The position numbers and the translations under genes are program-made. From Pyrobaculum sp. (GTDB lineage: Archaea > Thermoproteota > Thermoprotei > Thermoproteales > Thermoproteaceae), in NCBI GenBank assembly GCA_022759345.1, contig JAEMPK010000005.1, positions 1-5,684 on the forward strand: a DNA stretch of 5,684 nucleotides, in the 5' to 3' direction. The notes beneath the pieces were generated by a model. The model saw nothing but the letters and a program-made list of their open reading frames with translations, was not told the DNA's origin and did no database searches. Of the stretch, positions 1 through 5,260 are shown piece after piece. Position 1 is the stretch's first letter. Each line of letters starts with the position of its first letter.

Positions 1-73
1 CGAGCAGTCTAAACACGTAGGTGGTTTTCCCAACTCCCCCGACGCCTAGGACAGCCGCCGAGTACCGCTTCAC
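1..73 (-). CDS. P-loop small GTPase-like protein, N-terminal fragment
   Basis: Only the first 24 codons are in the window; the gene continues past position 1. The GTG at 73-71 is the only possible start, because an in-frame TGA lies eight codons upstream with no other start codon between. The fragment reads a basic start, a hydrophobic strand (SAAVLGV) and then the Walker A loop GVGGVGKTT, followed by a helix (YVFRLL). This short strand, loop and helix layout right at the N-terminus is typical of Ras/Rab-like small GTPases of Crenarchaeota, but MinD-type or other P-loop NTPases cannot be excluded without the downstream motifs. The start overlaps the stop of the preceding 48-codon gene by four bases (GTGA), so the two are probably translated together as the last visible genes of the minus-strand operon. 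The nucleotide-binding call is firm; the GTPase assignment is an inference. Confidence 0.72.
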   Translation of the reverse strand, partial: MKRYSAAVLGVGGVGKTTYVFRLL

Positions 74-216
74 GGCGTTGCCTGAAGTAGTTTTTCAATC
101 CTAGCCTCAAGTTCGGCGAGTTCTCTCCTCGCGTTTTTTAACCTCCTACAGAGCTCCCAACTGGGCTCCCCAAAGATACATCTCAGTGTTTCAACGTCTA
201 TCTTTGCAACTGACAC
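70..216 (-). CDS. Small hypothetical protein (48 aa) with C-terminal coiled coil
   Basis: This is a very short gene that standard length cut-offs would miss. It runs from GTG at 216-214 to TGA at 72-70; an in-frame TAA lies two codons before the GTG, so no longer form is possible. The protein has a short N-terminal part with a CIFGEPSW stretch (residues 13-20) and then a charged helix, residues 21-45, with regularly spaced Leu/Ile (ELAELEARIEKLL), a probable coiled coil. It contains two cysteines (13 and 23). It overlaps the end of the upstream 71-codon membrane-protein gene by 26 bases and the start of the downstream GTPase gene by 4 bases (GTGA). The chain of overlaps and the clean helix pattern support a real gene. 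No family is recognised; its position suggests a partner or regulator of the GTPase, which is inference only. Confidence 0.55.
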   Translation of the reverse strand: MSVAKIDVETLRCIFGEPSWELCRRLKNARRELAELEARIEKLLQATP

Positions 217-406
217 GTATTAATAAAAGAGCTGTGGTATATATAAACAGCCCGTAGAGAAGAATTGCGATTATCAACGTGACGTCTCCTACGGCGATGC
301 CCGCAAAGATTCTTCTTTTCATAATAGGCAGAAGAGCCGCAGCCGCCGCAAAAAGTGCGGTCAAAACGGCGTAGGAGGACAACAGGAGGAGGAGAGCCTT
401 CTTCAT
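191..406 (-). CDS. Small two-helix membrane protein of unknown function (71 aa)
   Basis: The protein has a start MKKALLLLLSSY, a first hydrophobic segment at about residues 4-27, a short basic loop (MKRR, residues 29-32), a second hydrophobic segment at about 38-63, and a basic tail ending KDRR. With a short positively charged loop between the helices and positive ends, it is a small integral membrane protein; the first helix could be mistaken for a signal peptide but no cleavage site is evident. The ATG shares four bases (ATGA) with the stop of the sugar-phosphate transferase gene, which implies coupled translation and perhaps a shared membrane location. The 3' end is overlapped by the 48-codon gene. 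There is a loose resemblance in length and layout to small DUF485-like membrane proteins, too weak to name the family. Function unknown. Confidence 0.7.
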   Translation of the reverse strand: MKKALLLLLSSYAVLTALFAAAAALLPIMKRRIFAGIAVGDVTLIIAILLYGLFIYTTALLLIRVSCKDRR

Positions 407-1353
407 ATGGGCAGAGACAGTAGTTTCAGAAGTGCCGCAAGAGCCGTGGTTAGAGCTGAGGAGATGAGCACCGTGGCTGATAAGGCCTTAAATATGTGGT
501 ACTCCTCCATGGGTTTATCGGCCACCACGATTCTCACAAGCGAGACTATGGGCGAGGAGCAGTCTTGGTATACGACGCCGTTTCTTAGATAGGTGGGTCT
601 CGCTATTTTTTCTCTACCCTTGATGCCGCCGGAGGAGAAGATAATCAAGGCGCCGTTGACCACGAAGGGGAGGCCGGCCAAGATCAGATAAGGCACGAGG
701 TCGTACAACACAGCCAACGTGGAGAGACTGGCGCCCAGGAAGTAGCTGCCCACGTTGCCGTTGAAGGTCTTGGCTGGGTATCGATTGTAGAGGTACAGGG
801 CGAGCGATGCCGCGATGTGTACAAGTAAGAGACGTACTGCGTCTATCTGCCCCCTCAAGGCCGCCACGGCGGCTAAGGCGGCGGCCACCACCACGTTGGC
901 TACCGGCAAGAAGCCGTTGACTGGGTCTAACATATTGAAGGCGTTAGTCATGACCGGTATGGCCAACACGGCGAGCCATCCAGTGGCGCCGTAGAAGAGA
1001 CCCACCATAGGTATTGTGAGTCTAACCTCCACAGCCCTAGCCAACACAAATGCGAGAAATACCGGAAACAGAACTCTGGCGTATTCGTCGACTCCCCGTA
1101 GGTCGTCTAAGAGGCCGAGTAGCCCCACGGCCACCGCCACCACTAGGAGCGGCAACGCCGCCGCCACAGACGCAGAGGCTAAGACGTAGCCGACCGCCGC
1201 GCCCACCATGGCTATGAGGCCGCCGGCCCTAGGCACGCCGTCTATTCCCTTATAGATGTCGCGAGAAGTTATGCCTCTTCTCTTTTGGTACGGCACCCAC
1301 CATCTGCCGAAGAGGACGCCCGTTAAAAACGCCGAGGCCGCCTCGATCAACAT
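403..1353 (-). CDS. GlcNAc-1-phosphate transferase-like enzyme (MraY/WecA/Alg7 superfamily)
   Basis: This is a 316-residue polytopic membrane protein of glycosyltransferase family 4. Members transfer a HexNAc-1-phosphate from a UDP-sugar to a polyprenyl or dolichyl phosphate, the first step of lipid-linked glycan assembly; in Archaea this feeds N-glycosylation (AglH role). Family motifs occur in the right order: KGIDGVPRAGG (35-45), LLDDLRG (81-87, with Asp83-Asp84), NAFNMLDPVNGF (137-148) and NRYPAKTFNGNVGSYFLG (190-207), followed by a cytoplasmic loop (SGGIKGREKIARP, 241-253) and a last helix at about 289-312. Length matches the family. One oddity: the usual FxGDxGS signature reads FNGNVGS, with Asn200 where the metal-binding Asp is expected. 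ATG at 1353 follows the stop of the deoxyhypusine synthase gene after one base, and its own stop overlaps the next gene by four bases. The superfamily is certain; the exact sugar substrate is not. Confidence 0.88.
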   Translation of the reverse strand: MLIEAASAFLTGVLFGRWWVPYQKRRGITSRDIYKGIDGVPRAGGLIAMVGAAVGYVLASASVAAALPLLVVAVAVGLLGLLDDLRGVDEYARVLFPVFLAFVLARAVEVRLTIPMVGLFYGATGWLAVLAIPVMTNAFNMLDPVNGFLPVANVVVAAALAAVAALRGQIDAVRLLLVHIAASLALYLYNRYPAKTFNGNVGSYFLGASLSTLAVLYDLVPYLILAGLPFVVNGALIIFSSGGIKGREKIARPTYLRNGVVYQDCSSPIVSLVRIVVADKPMEEYHIFKALSATVLISSALTTALAALLKLLSLPI

Positions 1354-1354
1354 G

Positions 1355-2233
1355 TCAAAGGCTTTTGAGCAGGATGGGGAGGACTAAGGTGGCGTCTGCG
1401 TAGACGTAGACAGACTTAGCGGAGGGCTTTACTTTGCCCCAGCTCACCGCCTCTCTTGGCCTAGCCCCGCTGAGGGAGCCGTCGTACTCGACGGCGGTAG
1501 AGATGTACACCACGTAGTCAAGCCCCCCTCTGAACTGCGCCCACCAGATGACGTGGTGTTTACTTATGCCGCCGCCCACTATGAGCGCCGCCAGTTTTTT
1601 ACTGTTGTAAACAAGTTCTCTCAACGTCTCCTCGTCTTTTAACACGTCGATGAGGACCTTAGACCCTCCTCTCTTGGTTCTGGCCAAGTCGTTGCACGTG
1701 AGCAACGCCGTGCCGACAGCGCCGTCTGTTATGCCGGGGACGAAGATCTTTACGCCGGCTCTAGCCGCCGCGCCCAGTATGGAGTCCTCCGGCATCTCTC
1801 TGCCAAGTTCATACGCCAGCTCGTAGGTGGCTATGGATCTGCCCCACAGCCTCTCGCAGAAGCTAAGCACAAACCTCTCCACAAGGGGGCCGTACTCCTC
1901 TTTGCTTATCACCACGTTGCCCAGCCTGTGGAATCCCTTCCTCGCCAGCTCTACATCGTCGAGGTCGAAGGAGCCCGGCATGTACTTCGCCCCAAGCGCC
2001 TTTGCTATGTCGTGATCTAAGGCGCCCGCCGTAGTCACCACCACGTTGAAAAGCCTCCTCTTCACCGCATCCGCGATGACCTCCCTCAGACCTGTGGCGA
2101 CTAGGTTGCCGGTGAAGGAGAAGAACCTGAGGTCCGCCTCCTGCAGTGCCTCTTTCAACACGTCGTAAGCCTCGGCGACGTGAAGCGCTTGGAAGCCGCC
2201 GATCCTTCGGTAGAGCTCTACAACCTCCCTCAT
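1355..2233 (-). CDS. dys: Deoxyhypusine synthase
   Basis: The enzyme uses NAD and spermidine to place an aminobutyl group on one lysine of translation factor aIF5A, in the cytoplasm. The 292-residue protein carries the family signatures: SFTGNLVATG (39-48), TTAGALDHD (67-75), VPGITDGAVG (165-174), the active-site block GGGISKHH (220-227) in which Lys225 corresponds to the covalent-intermediate lysine, and SGARPREAVSWGKV (255-268). Length is somewhat shorter than eukaryotic forms, as usual in Archaea. It is an intact gene. The ATG shares four bases (ATGA) with the stop of the upstream methyltransferase gene, and a GGAGG stretch lies about 12 bases before the start, a little far for a typical Shine-Dalgarno, so translation may depend on coupling. 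The next gene, the sugar-phosphate transferase, begins after one base. Confidence 0.96.
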   Translation of the reverse strand: MREVVELYRRIGGFQALHVAEAYDVLKEALQEADLRFFSFTGNLVATGLREVIADAVKRRLFNVVVTTAGALDHDIAKALGAKYMPGSFDLDDVELARKGFHRLGNVVISKEEYGPLVERFVLSFCERLWGRSIATYELAYELGREMPEDSILGAAARAGVKIFVPGITDGAVGTALLTCNDLARTKRGGSKVLIDVLKDEETLRELVYNSKKLAALIVGGGISKHHVIWWAQFRGGLDYVVYISTAVEYDGSLSGARPREAVSWGKVKPSAKSVYVYADATLVLPILLKSL

Positions 2234-2961
2234 TTAATGATCTTAACCTCCTCCACGACGCCCAACTTCCTCAACTCCTCCACCGCCTCCCTCACTTGTC
2301 TAATCGTGACGCCTAATTTAGCCGCTATCTCCTCCAGAGAACGCACGCCATCCACGAGCTCGGCCACCTGCCTAAGCCACTTGTCGTTCAAGTCCACCAT
2401 CTTGCCGGGTATCGGGATCTCCTTGCCAGGTATCTTGTAGAGAAACAGCTTGTGGCTACGCCACTCTTCGTACACCTCCTCCACCACCACGGGACGCCAC
2501 CCCGGCACCTCGAAGTCGTGTGTAACCACCCGAGTGCCCGGCCTAAGTTCCTTCTCTAGTTTTGGCTTAAGCCTCTCGTTTACTGTGGTAAGGAGATACA
2601 TAGTGACCACGTCGGCGTCTGTAAGAGGCACGTCGTAGAAGCTGGCGTTTATAATCGTCGCTCTGTCTGCAAGCCCCAGGTCTTTTATACGAGCCATCGA
2701 CTGTTCATATAGATCCTTCCTAATCTCCACGCCGAAAGCCCTGGCGCCGAACTCCTTAGCCGCAATTATGACGATCCTACCATCACCAGACCCGAGGTCG
2801 TACACCACCTCTCCGCTCCGCACACGCGCAAGCTGAAGCATGCGGCGTACAACCACCTCGGGAGTGGCTACGAACGGTACGTCGTACATGTAACCAACGA
2901 TATCAGTCGAATATAAATTTATGAGGGGGAGGTCCCAGAGCCACGGAGGCGGCTCCGCCAC
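2230..2961 (-). CDS. aKMT-like protein lysine methyltransferase with C-terminal HTH-like domain
   Basis: This is an SAM-dependent class I methyltransferase closely resembling crenarchaeal aKMT, a broad-specificity enzyme that methylates lysines of many cellular proteins. Seen in the sequence: a VPFVATPEVVVRRML lead-in (28-42), motif I DLGSGDGR (55-62), acidic Glu79 after the second strand (FGVEI), MYLLTTVNERLKPKLEKEL (121-139), and PGTRVVTHDFEVPGW (141-155). The catalytic domain ends near residue 178; family members of about 160 residues stop there. Here a linker (IPGKEIPIPGK) leads to about 55 extra residues patterned like a winged helix (SLEEIAAKLGVTIRQVREAVEELRKLGVVEE, in part), probably binding nucleic acid or protein. 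The coordinates use GTG at 2961, spaced about 24 bases from a TATA box. ATG at 2889 (Met25) is a serious alternative: it matches the usual family start and has its own TATA-like element. First gene of the minus-strand operon. Confidence 0.87.
   Translation of the reverse strand: MAEPPPWLWDLPLINLYSTDIVGYMYDVPFVATPEVVVRRMLQLARVRSGEVVYDLGSGDGRIVIIAAKEFGARAFGVEIRKDLYEQSMARIKDLGLADRATIINASFYDVPLTDADVVTMYLLTTVNERLKPKLEKELRPGTRVVTHDFEVPGWRPVVVEEVYEEWRSHKLFLYKIPGKEIPIPGKMVDLNDKWLRQVAELVDGVRSLEEIAAKLGVTIRQVREAVEELRKLGVVEEVKIIK
2401..2434. repeat. Imperfect 13-bp direct repeat with 21-bp period in linker
   Basis: Positions 2401-2413 and 2422-2434 differ at one base (CTTGCCGGGTATC and CTTGCCAGGTATC). 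The 21-base period equals seven codons, so on the minus strand it encodes the doubled linker IPGKEIP then IPGKMVD between the methyltransferase domain and the HTH-like domain. A small in-frame duplication that lengthened the linker explains it best. Confidence 0.6.
2911..2922 (-). promoter_or_regulatory. Possible internal TATA box for a shorter methyltransferase start
   Basis: Read on the minus strand this is ATAAATTTATAT, a strong AT-rich box whose centre lies about 27 bases before the ATG at 2889 (Met25 of the long reading). That spacing suits a leaderless transcript of the shorter, family-length protein. It lies inside the longer reading frame (codons for INLY), so it could instead be coding sequence only. 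Confidence 0.4.
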
Positions 2962-2980
2962 GCCCCAAGCCCCCCAGCTC

Positions 2981-2990
2981 TTTAAAAACT
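2981..2990 (-). promoter_or_regulatory. TATA box of the minus-strand operon
   Basis: On the minus strand this reads AGTTTTTAAA, centred about 24 bases before GTG 2961, the spacing expected for a leaderless crenarchaeal transcript. The same TTTAAAAA-type core, in the other orientation, precedes the two plus-strand genes at 3446 and 3932. The stop codon of the decayed gene (2984-2982) lies within it. Confidence 0.6.
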
Positions 2991-3456
2991 TACGGACCCG
3001 CCACCAGCAAAGGGGAGAAAAGCGGTTAGAACAACTACACGTATTCCCTCTCCGTTGTGGTATACGCCAATAGCCCCTTTGGTCTGTATACCTCTCTTAT
3101 CTTCATCATATACTTCATATCTGTAATACTCCAGCTCTAGCTTGGTCTCCCTCACCGAGCCTTCCCGCGTGCAAAAAGTCTTTTACGGAGTAAGCGAAAG
3201 GCACGCCTCCAGCCACATAAACCTCCACCATGTACGGGTGGGGCTTACCCACCAGCCTCTGCCTCAGCAATCCACGGAAACCTCCGCAGGACCTTGGCGA
3301 TTTCCACCTGCCTCTCCATGGCGTGGGGGCCCACGCCTTCACCCACTCCACGCCGAATGTCTCCAGCTCCGGCCACTCCTTCAACAACTCCTCAACGGGG
3401 GTCGGGCATCCCAGCCGCCGACTTAGGCGGCTCTCGGCTGGAAAGTTTAAAAACAC
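2982..3456 (-). pseudogene. Frameshifted remnant of an unrecognised gene
   Basis: This covers the gap between the divergent genes. No single frame spans it, but three protein-like segments follow each other on the minus strand. Segment A (from GTG 3456) has VEELLKEWPELETFGVEWVKAW. Segment B (about 3319-3245, ending in TAA) has MERQVEIAKVLRRFPWIAEA. Segment C returns to the first frame (about 3246-3178) with MVEVYVAGGVPFAYSVKDF. Segment D, in the third frame (about 3182-2982), has KLELEYYRYEVYDEDKRG and VYHNGEGIRVVVLTAFLPF and ends at TAA 2984-2982. Adding one base at the G run 3325-3329 and removing one each near 3240-3247 and 3173-3184 gives one open frame of 157 residues. All three sites are homopolymers, so decay or sequencing error both fit. 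Segment D could also be a separate 57-residue gene from GTG 3155. No family is recognised; a lineage-specific repeated family is possible. Confidence 0.5.
3446..3453 (+). promoter_or_regulatory. TATA box of ribosomal protein S15 gene
   Basis: TTTAAAAA is centred about 24 bases before GTG 3473, with a purine-rich GGAAAG just upstream as a possible BRE. The spacing implies a leaderless transcript and supports the chosen S15 start. The element sits at the very start of the decayed minus-strand frame. Confidence 0.65.
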
Positions 3457-3472
3457 CTGGAATAGTGACGGC

Positions 3473-3928
3473 GTGCCTCATAGGTCTCGTGGAAAGAGAG
3501 GAAGATCGCGCTCTATGAGACCTGCTCATCCCACTGTACCCACTTGGATTCAGTACAGTCCAGATGAGGTGGAGCAACTGGTGGTGGAGTTGGCGCGCCG
3601 CGGCTTTCGGCCTTCGCAAATCGGCGTAATCCTAAGAGATCAATACGGCATACCTCTCGTTAAGCCTATAACTGGGAAGAAGCTCACGAAGATTCTGGAG
3701 GAGCACGGAATCAAACAAGAGCTTCCTGAGGATCTGCTTAATTTGATCCGTAAGGCGTTGAGGATTAGGAAACACCTAGAGGAGCATCCAAAGGATATGG
3801 CGTCGAGAAGGGGGTTACAGCTGGTTGAGTCTAAAATCCACCGGCTTGTGAAGTATTACAAGAGGACCGGCAAGTTGCCGAAGGACTTTGTCTATAATCC
3901 ACAGGCTTTGTCCCACTTAGCTGCCTAA
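3473..3928 (+). CDS. rps15: Small-subunit ribosomal protein S15 (archaeal/eukaryotic type)
   Basis: This 151-residue protein binds 16S rRNA in the small-subunit platform. It has the archaeal/eukaryotic layout: a basic N-terminal extension (MPHRSRGKRGRSRS), the archaeal block IGVILRDQYGIP (50-61) and ITGKKLTKILEEHG (66-79), then the S15 core with KHLEEHPKDMASRRGLQLVE (100-119) and SKIHRLVKYYKRTGKLP (120-136). Length equals typical archaeal members. The frame is open well upstream, to 3230, but the GTG at 3473 gives the conserved short basic start and lies at leaderless distance from the TATA box at 3446, so the longer reading is rejected. It heads the plus-strand group with the Cdc45/RecJ-like gene and Pcc1, a common archaeal neighbourhood. 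Confidence 0.97.
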   Translation: MPHRSRGKRGRSRSMRPAHPTVPTWIQYSPDEVEQLVVELARRGFRPSQIGVILRDQYGIPLVKPITGKKLTKILEEHGIKQELPEDLLNLIRKALRIRKHLEEHPKDMASRRGLQLVESKIHRLVKYYKRTGKLPKDFVYNPQALSHLAA

Positions 3929-3931
3929 CTC

Positions 3932-3939
3932 TTTAAAAA
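3932..3939 (+). promoter_or_regulatory. TATA box of the Cdc45/RecJ-like gene
   Basis: TTTAAAAA begins three bases after the S15 stop codon and is centred about 22 bases before GTG 3958. It matches the S15 promoter core exactly. The downstream genes therefore probably have their own leaderless transcript in addition to any read-through from S15. Confidence 0.55.
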
Positions 3940-3957
3940 GCTGGTTAGTGTATATGC

Positions 3958-5022
3958 GTGGAGTTTCGTAACTTCGTCATCGACCACATCGACAGGGTGC
4001 TGGAGTACCTGAAGCAGAACCCCCTGACGATATACGCGAGGAGATCAGTAGATGCCTACATGGCGGCGTACGCCCTGGCAGCCGCCTTGGGCGAGACTGT
4101 GCACGTGGCATTGGTGGATTGGCCGCCGCAGAGCGGCGTCTGTGTGGGTTTTAGATGCGAGGGGATGTATATAACAGAGAGCGAGGTGGGTATAGACGAG
4201 AGTAAATACTCCGGGGAGTTTAACTCTTTGAGTTACTACGCGGCGGTGATTATCCAGACTCTGTCGCCGCTGGAGGAATATATACATAAGGCTCTCTACG
4301 TGGGGCACTACGCCTGGAGTGTAGATTACTGCGAGTATAAATGTCAGTTCCCCAGGGAGATCTTGAGGTGGGATGAACGGCTCTCGGTAATTTTCCCGTT
4401 TCTAGATTCGTTGCCGGCGAGGAAGGCTCTTTCGCTCTCCACGTTGCCGGTGGTGCCAGGCGTCACTGGACGTCAGGTGGATGATGGGAAGCCCATCGGC
4501 TCTATGACACAGGAGGAGGTCCTCTCTCTTCTCGATTGGGCTCTCGGCGCCGTCTTTAACGAGGGCTTCAACACTGCGATTCTAGACAAGGCTGTGCGGC
4601 CCTACTCGCCGGCCTTTAGACCTGCAGACTTGGCGGCGAGACTTGAGGCCGATGTGGCCGGCTTCGTCGACAAAGAGATAGACGTATATGTGTTTAACTT
4701 CGCCGAGGCCTTCTACACGGTCTTAAAGAGGGTTAAGGAAGGCGTTGTGTCTGTCTCCAACTCCTTCTACGTTTATAAAATACCGCCCTACCTGTCCTAC
4801 TACCTTAAGTTAAGCGACTGGGTGGCTCTGCGTTACGAGACTCCCCGCGGCTCGGTTATAGCCGTAATCCCGCCGCCTAGACAGAGAGCTAGTTTAAAGA
4901 AGATGGCAGAGGCGCTCGCTGAGGTTGGACAGACGCTTCAATTCCCCACCCATCTCGTCACTTACGTGGAGAGCGGAAAGTATGCAGATTTTCTAAAGAT
5001 CTATGAAAGAAGTAGAGAGTAG
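3958..5022 (+). CDS. Diverged Cdc45/RecJ-like protein, probably without nuclease activity
   Basis: This 354-residue soluble protein is identified mainly by position: in many archaea the gene between S15 and Pcc1 encodes a RecJ/Cdc45-family (DHH) protein that joins GINS and MCM in the replicative helicase. The N-terminal fold fits: a helix, a strand TIYARR (24-29), then VDAYMAAYALAAAL (31-44) where active RecJ proteins have their DADG motif, then strand VHVALVDWP (48-56). No DADG or DHH metal-binding motif is present, so it resembles the inactive crenarchaeal Cdc45-like proteins, which keep a structural role. Two cysteine pairs occur (62/67 and 125/129). The C-terminal half (about 240-350) has alternating strands such as EIDVYVFNF and SVIAVIPPP. 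GTG 3958 is supported by the TATA box at 3932. The 3' end overlaps Pcc1 by 20 bases. Direct sequence similarity to RecJ is too weak to see by eye. Confidence 0.6.
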   Translation: MEFRNFVIDHIDRVLEYLKQNPLTIYARRSVDAYMAAYALAAALGETVHVALVDWPPQSGVCVGFRCEGMYITESEVGIDESKYSGEFNSLSYYAAVIIQTLSPLEEYIHKALYVGHYAWSVDYCEYKCQFPREILRWDERLSVIFPFLDSLPARKALSLSTLPVVPGVTGRQVDDGKPIGSMTQEEVLSLLDWALGAVFNEGFNTAILDKAVRPYSPAFRPADLAARLEADVAGFVDKEIDVYVFNFAEAFYTVLKRVKEGVVSVSNSFYVYKIPPYLSYYLKLSDWVALRYETPRGSVIAVIPPPRQRASLKKMAEALAEVGQTLQFPTHLVTYVESGKYADFLKIYERSRE

Positions 5023-5260
5023 AATAGCAACACCTCTAGACTGTAAGTTCATAGACGCGTTGAGACCTGACGACGTAGATCTTCCAGACGGCATGGAGAT
5101 ACGACACCTCTGCGTAGGGGGACAGTGGCACATCCAGGTGAGGTATATGGTAGAAAAGCCGGAGGACCTCCTCACCCTGAAAAATACGTTAGATGAAATC
5201 GTAAGAGCGCTCCAGATTATTGAAACCACCCTTAGACAAGACGGGAGCCGGCGGGGTTAG
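5003..5260 (+). CDS. pcc1: KEOPS complex subunit Pcc1-like
   Basis: This is an 85-residue protein. Pcc1 is the dimer-forming subunit of KEOPS, which makes the universal t6A37 modification of ANN-decoding tRNAs with Kae1, Bud32 and Cgi121. The sequence follows the Pcc1 pattern: FIDALRPDDVDLPDGMEI (16-33, compare the ALxPDN...LP.G block of the family), a strand pair (HLCVGG then WHIQVRYMV), and the C-terminal helix KNTLDEIVRALQIIETTL (60-77) that carries the dimer interface. Size is typical. The ATG lies 20 bases inside the end of the Cdc45/RecJ-like gene, with no clear Shine-Dalgarno, so translation is probably coupled. In many archaea rps3ae follows; here a convergent DUF151 gene does, overlapping by four bases (TTAG). 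Assigned from motif pattern, size and neighbourhood together. Confidence 0.8.
   Translation: MKEVESRIATPLDCKFIDALRPDDVDLPDGMEIRHLCVGGQWHIQVRYMVEKPEDLLTLKNTLDEIVRALQIIETTLRQDGSRRG

Noticed and set aside
3103..3109. Minus-strand ATGATGA, resembling box C of a C/D-box guide RNA
   Set aside because: No box D (CTGA) follows within about 60 bases and no D'/C' pair is visible; it falls in the coding-like segment D.
3142..3426. Plus-strand open frame of 94 codons in the gap region
   Set aside because: It is rich in Pro, Ser and Arg with no protein-like pattern, and it is antisense to the more convincing minus-strand remnant.
3230..3472. Upstream extension of the S15 frame on the plus strand
   Set aside because: The 81 extra codons are low-complexity and unlike any S15, and they would place the TATA box inside the gene. 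GTG 3473 gives the family length and leaderless spacing.
4045..4308. Minus-strand open frame inside the Cdc45/RecJ-like gene
   Set aside because: It is a shadow frame lacking a recognisable pattern, and the plus-strand frame is supported by promoter, neighbours and composition.
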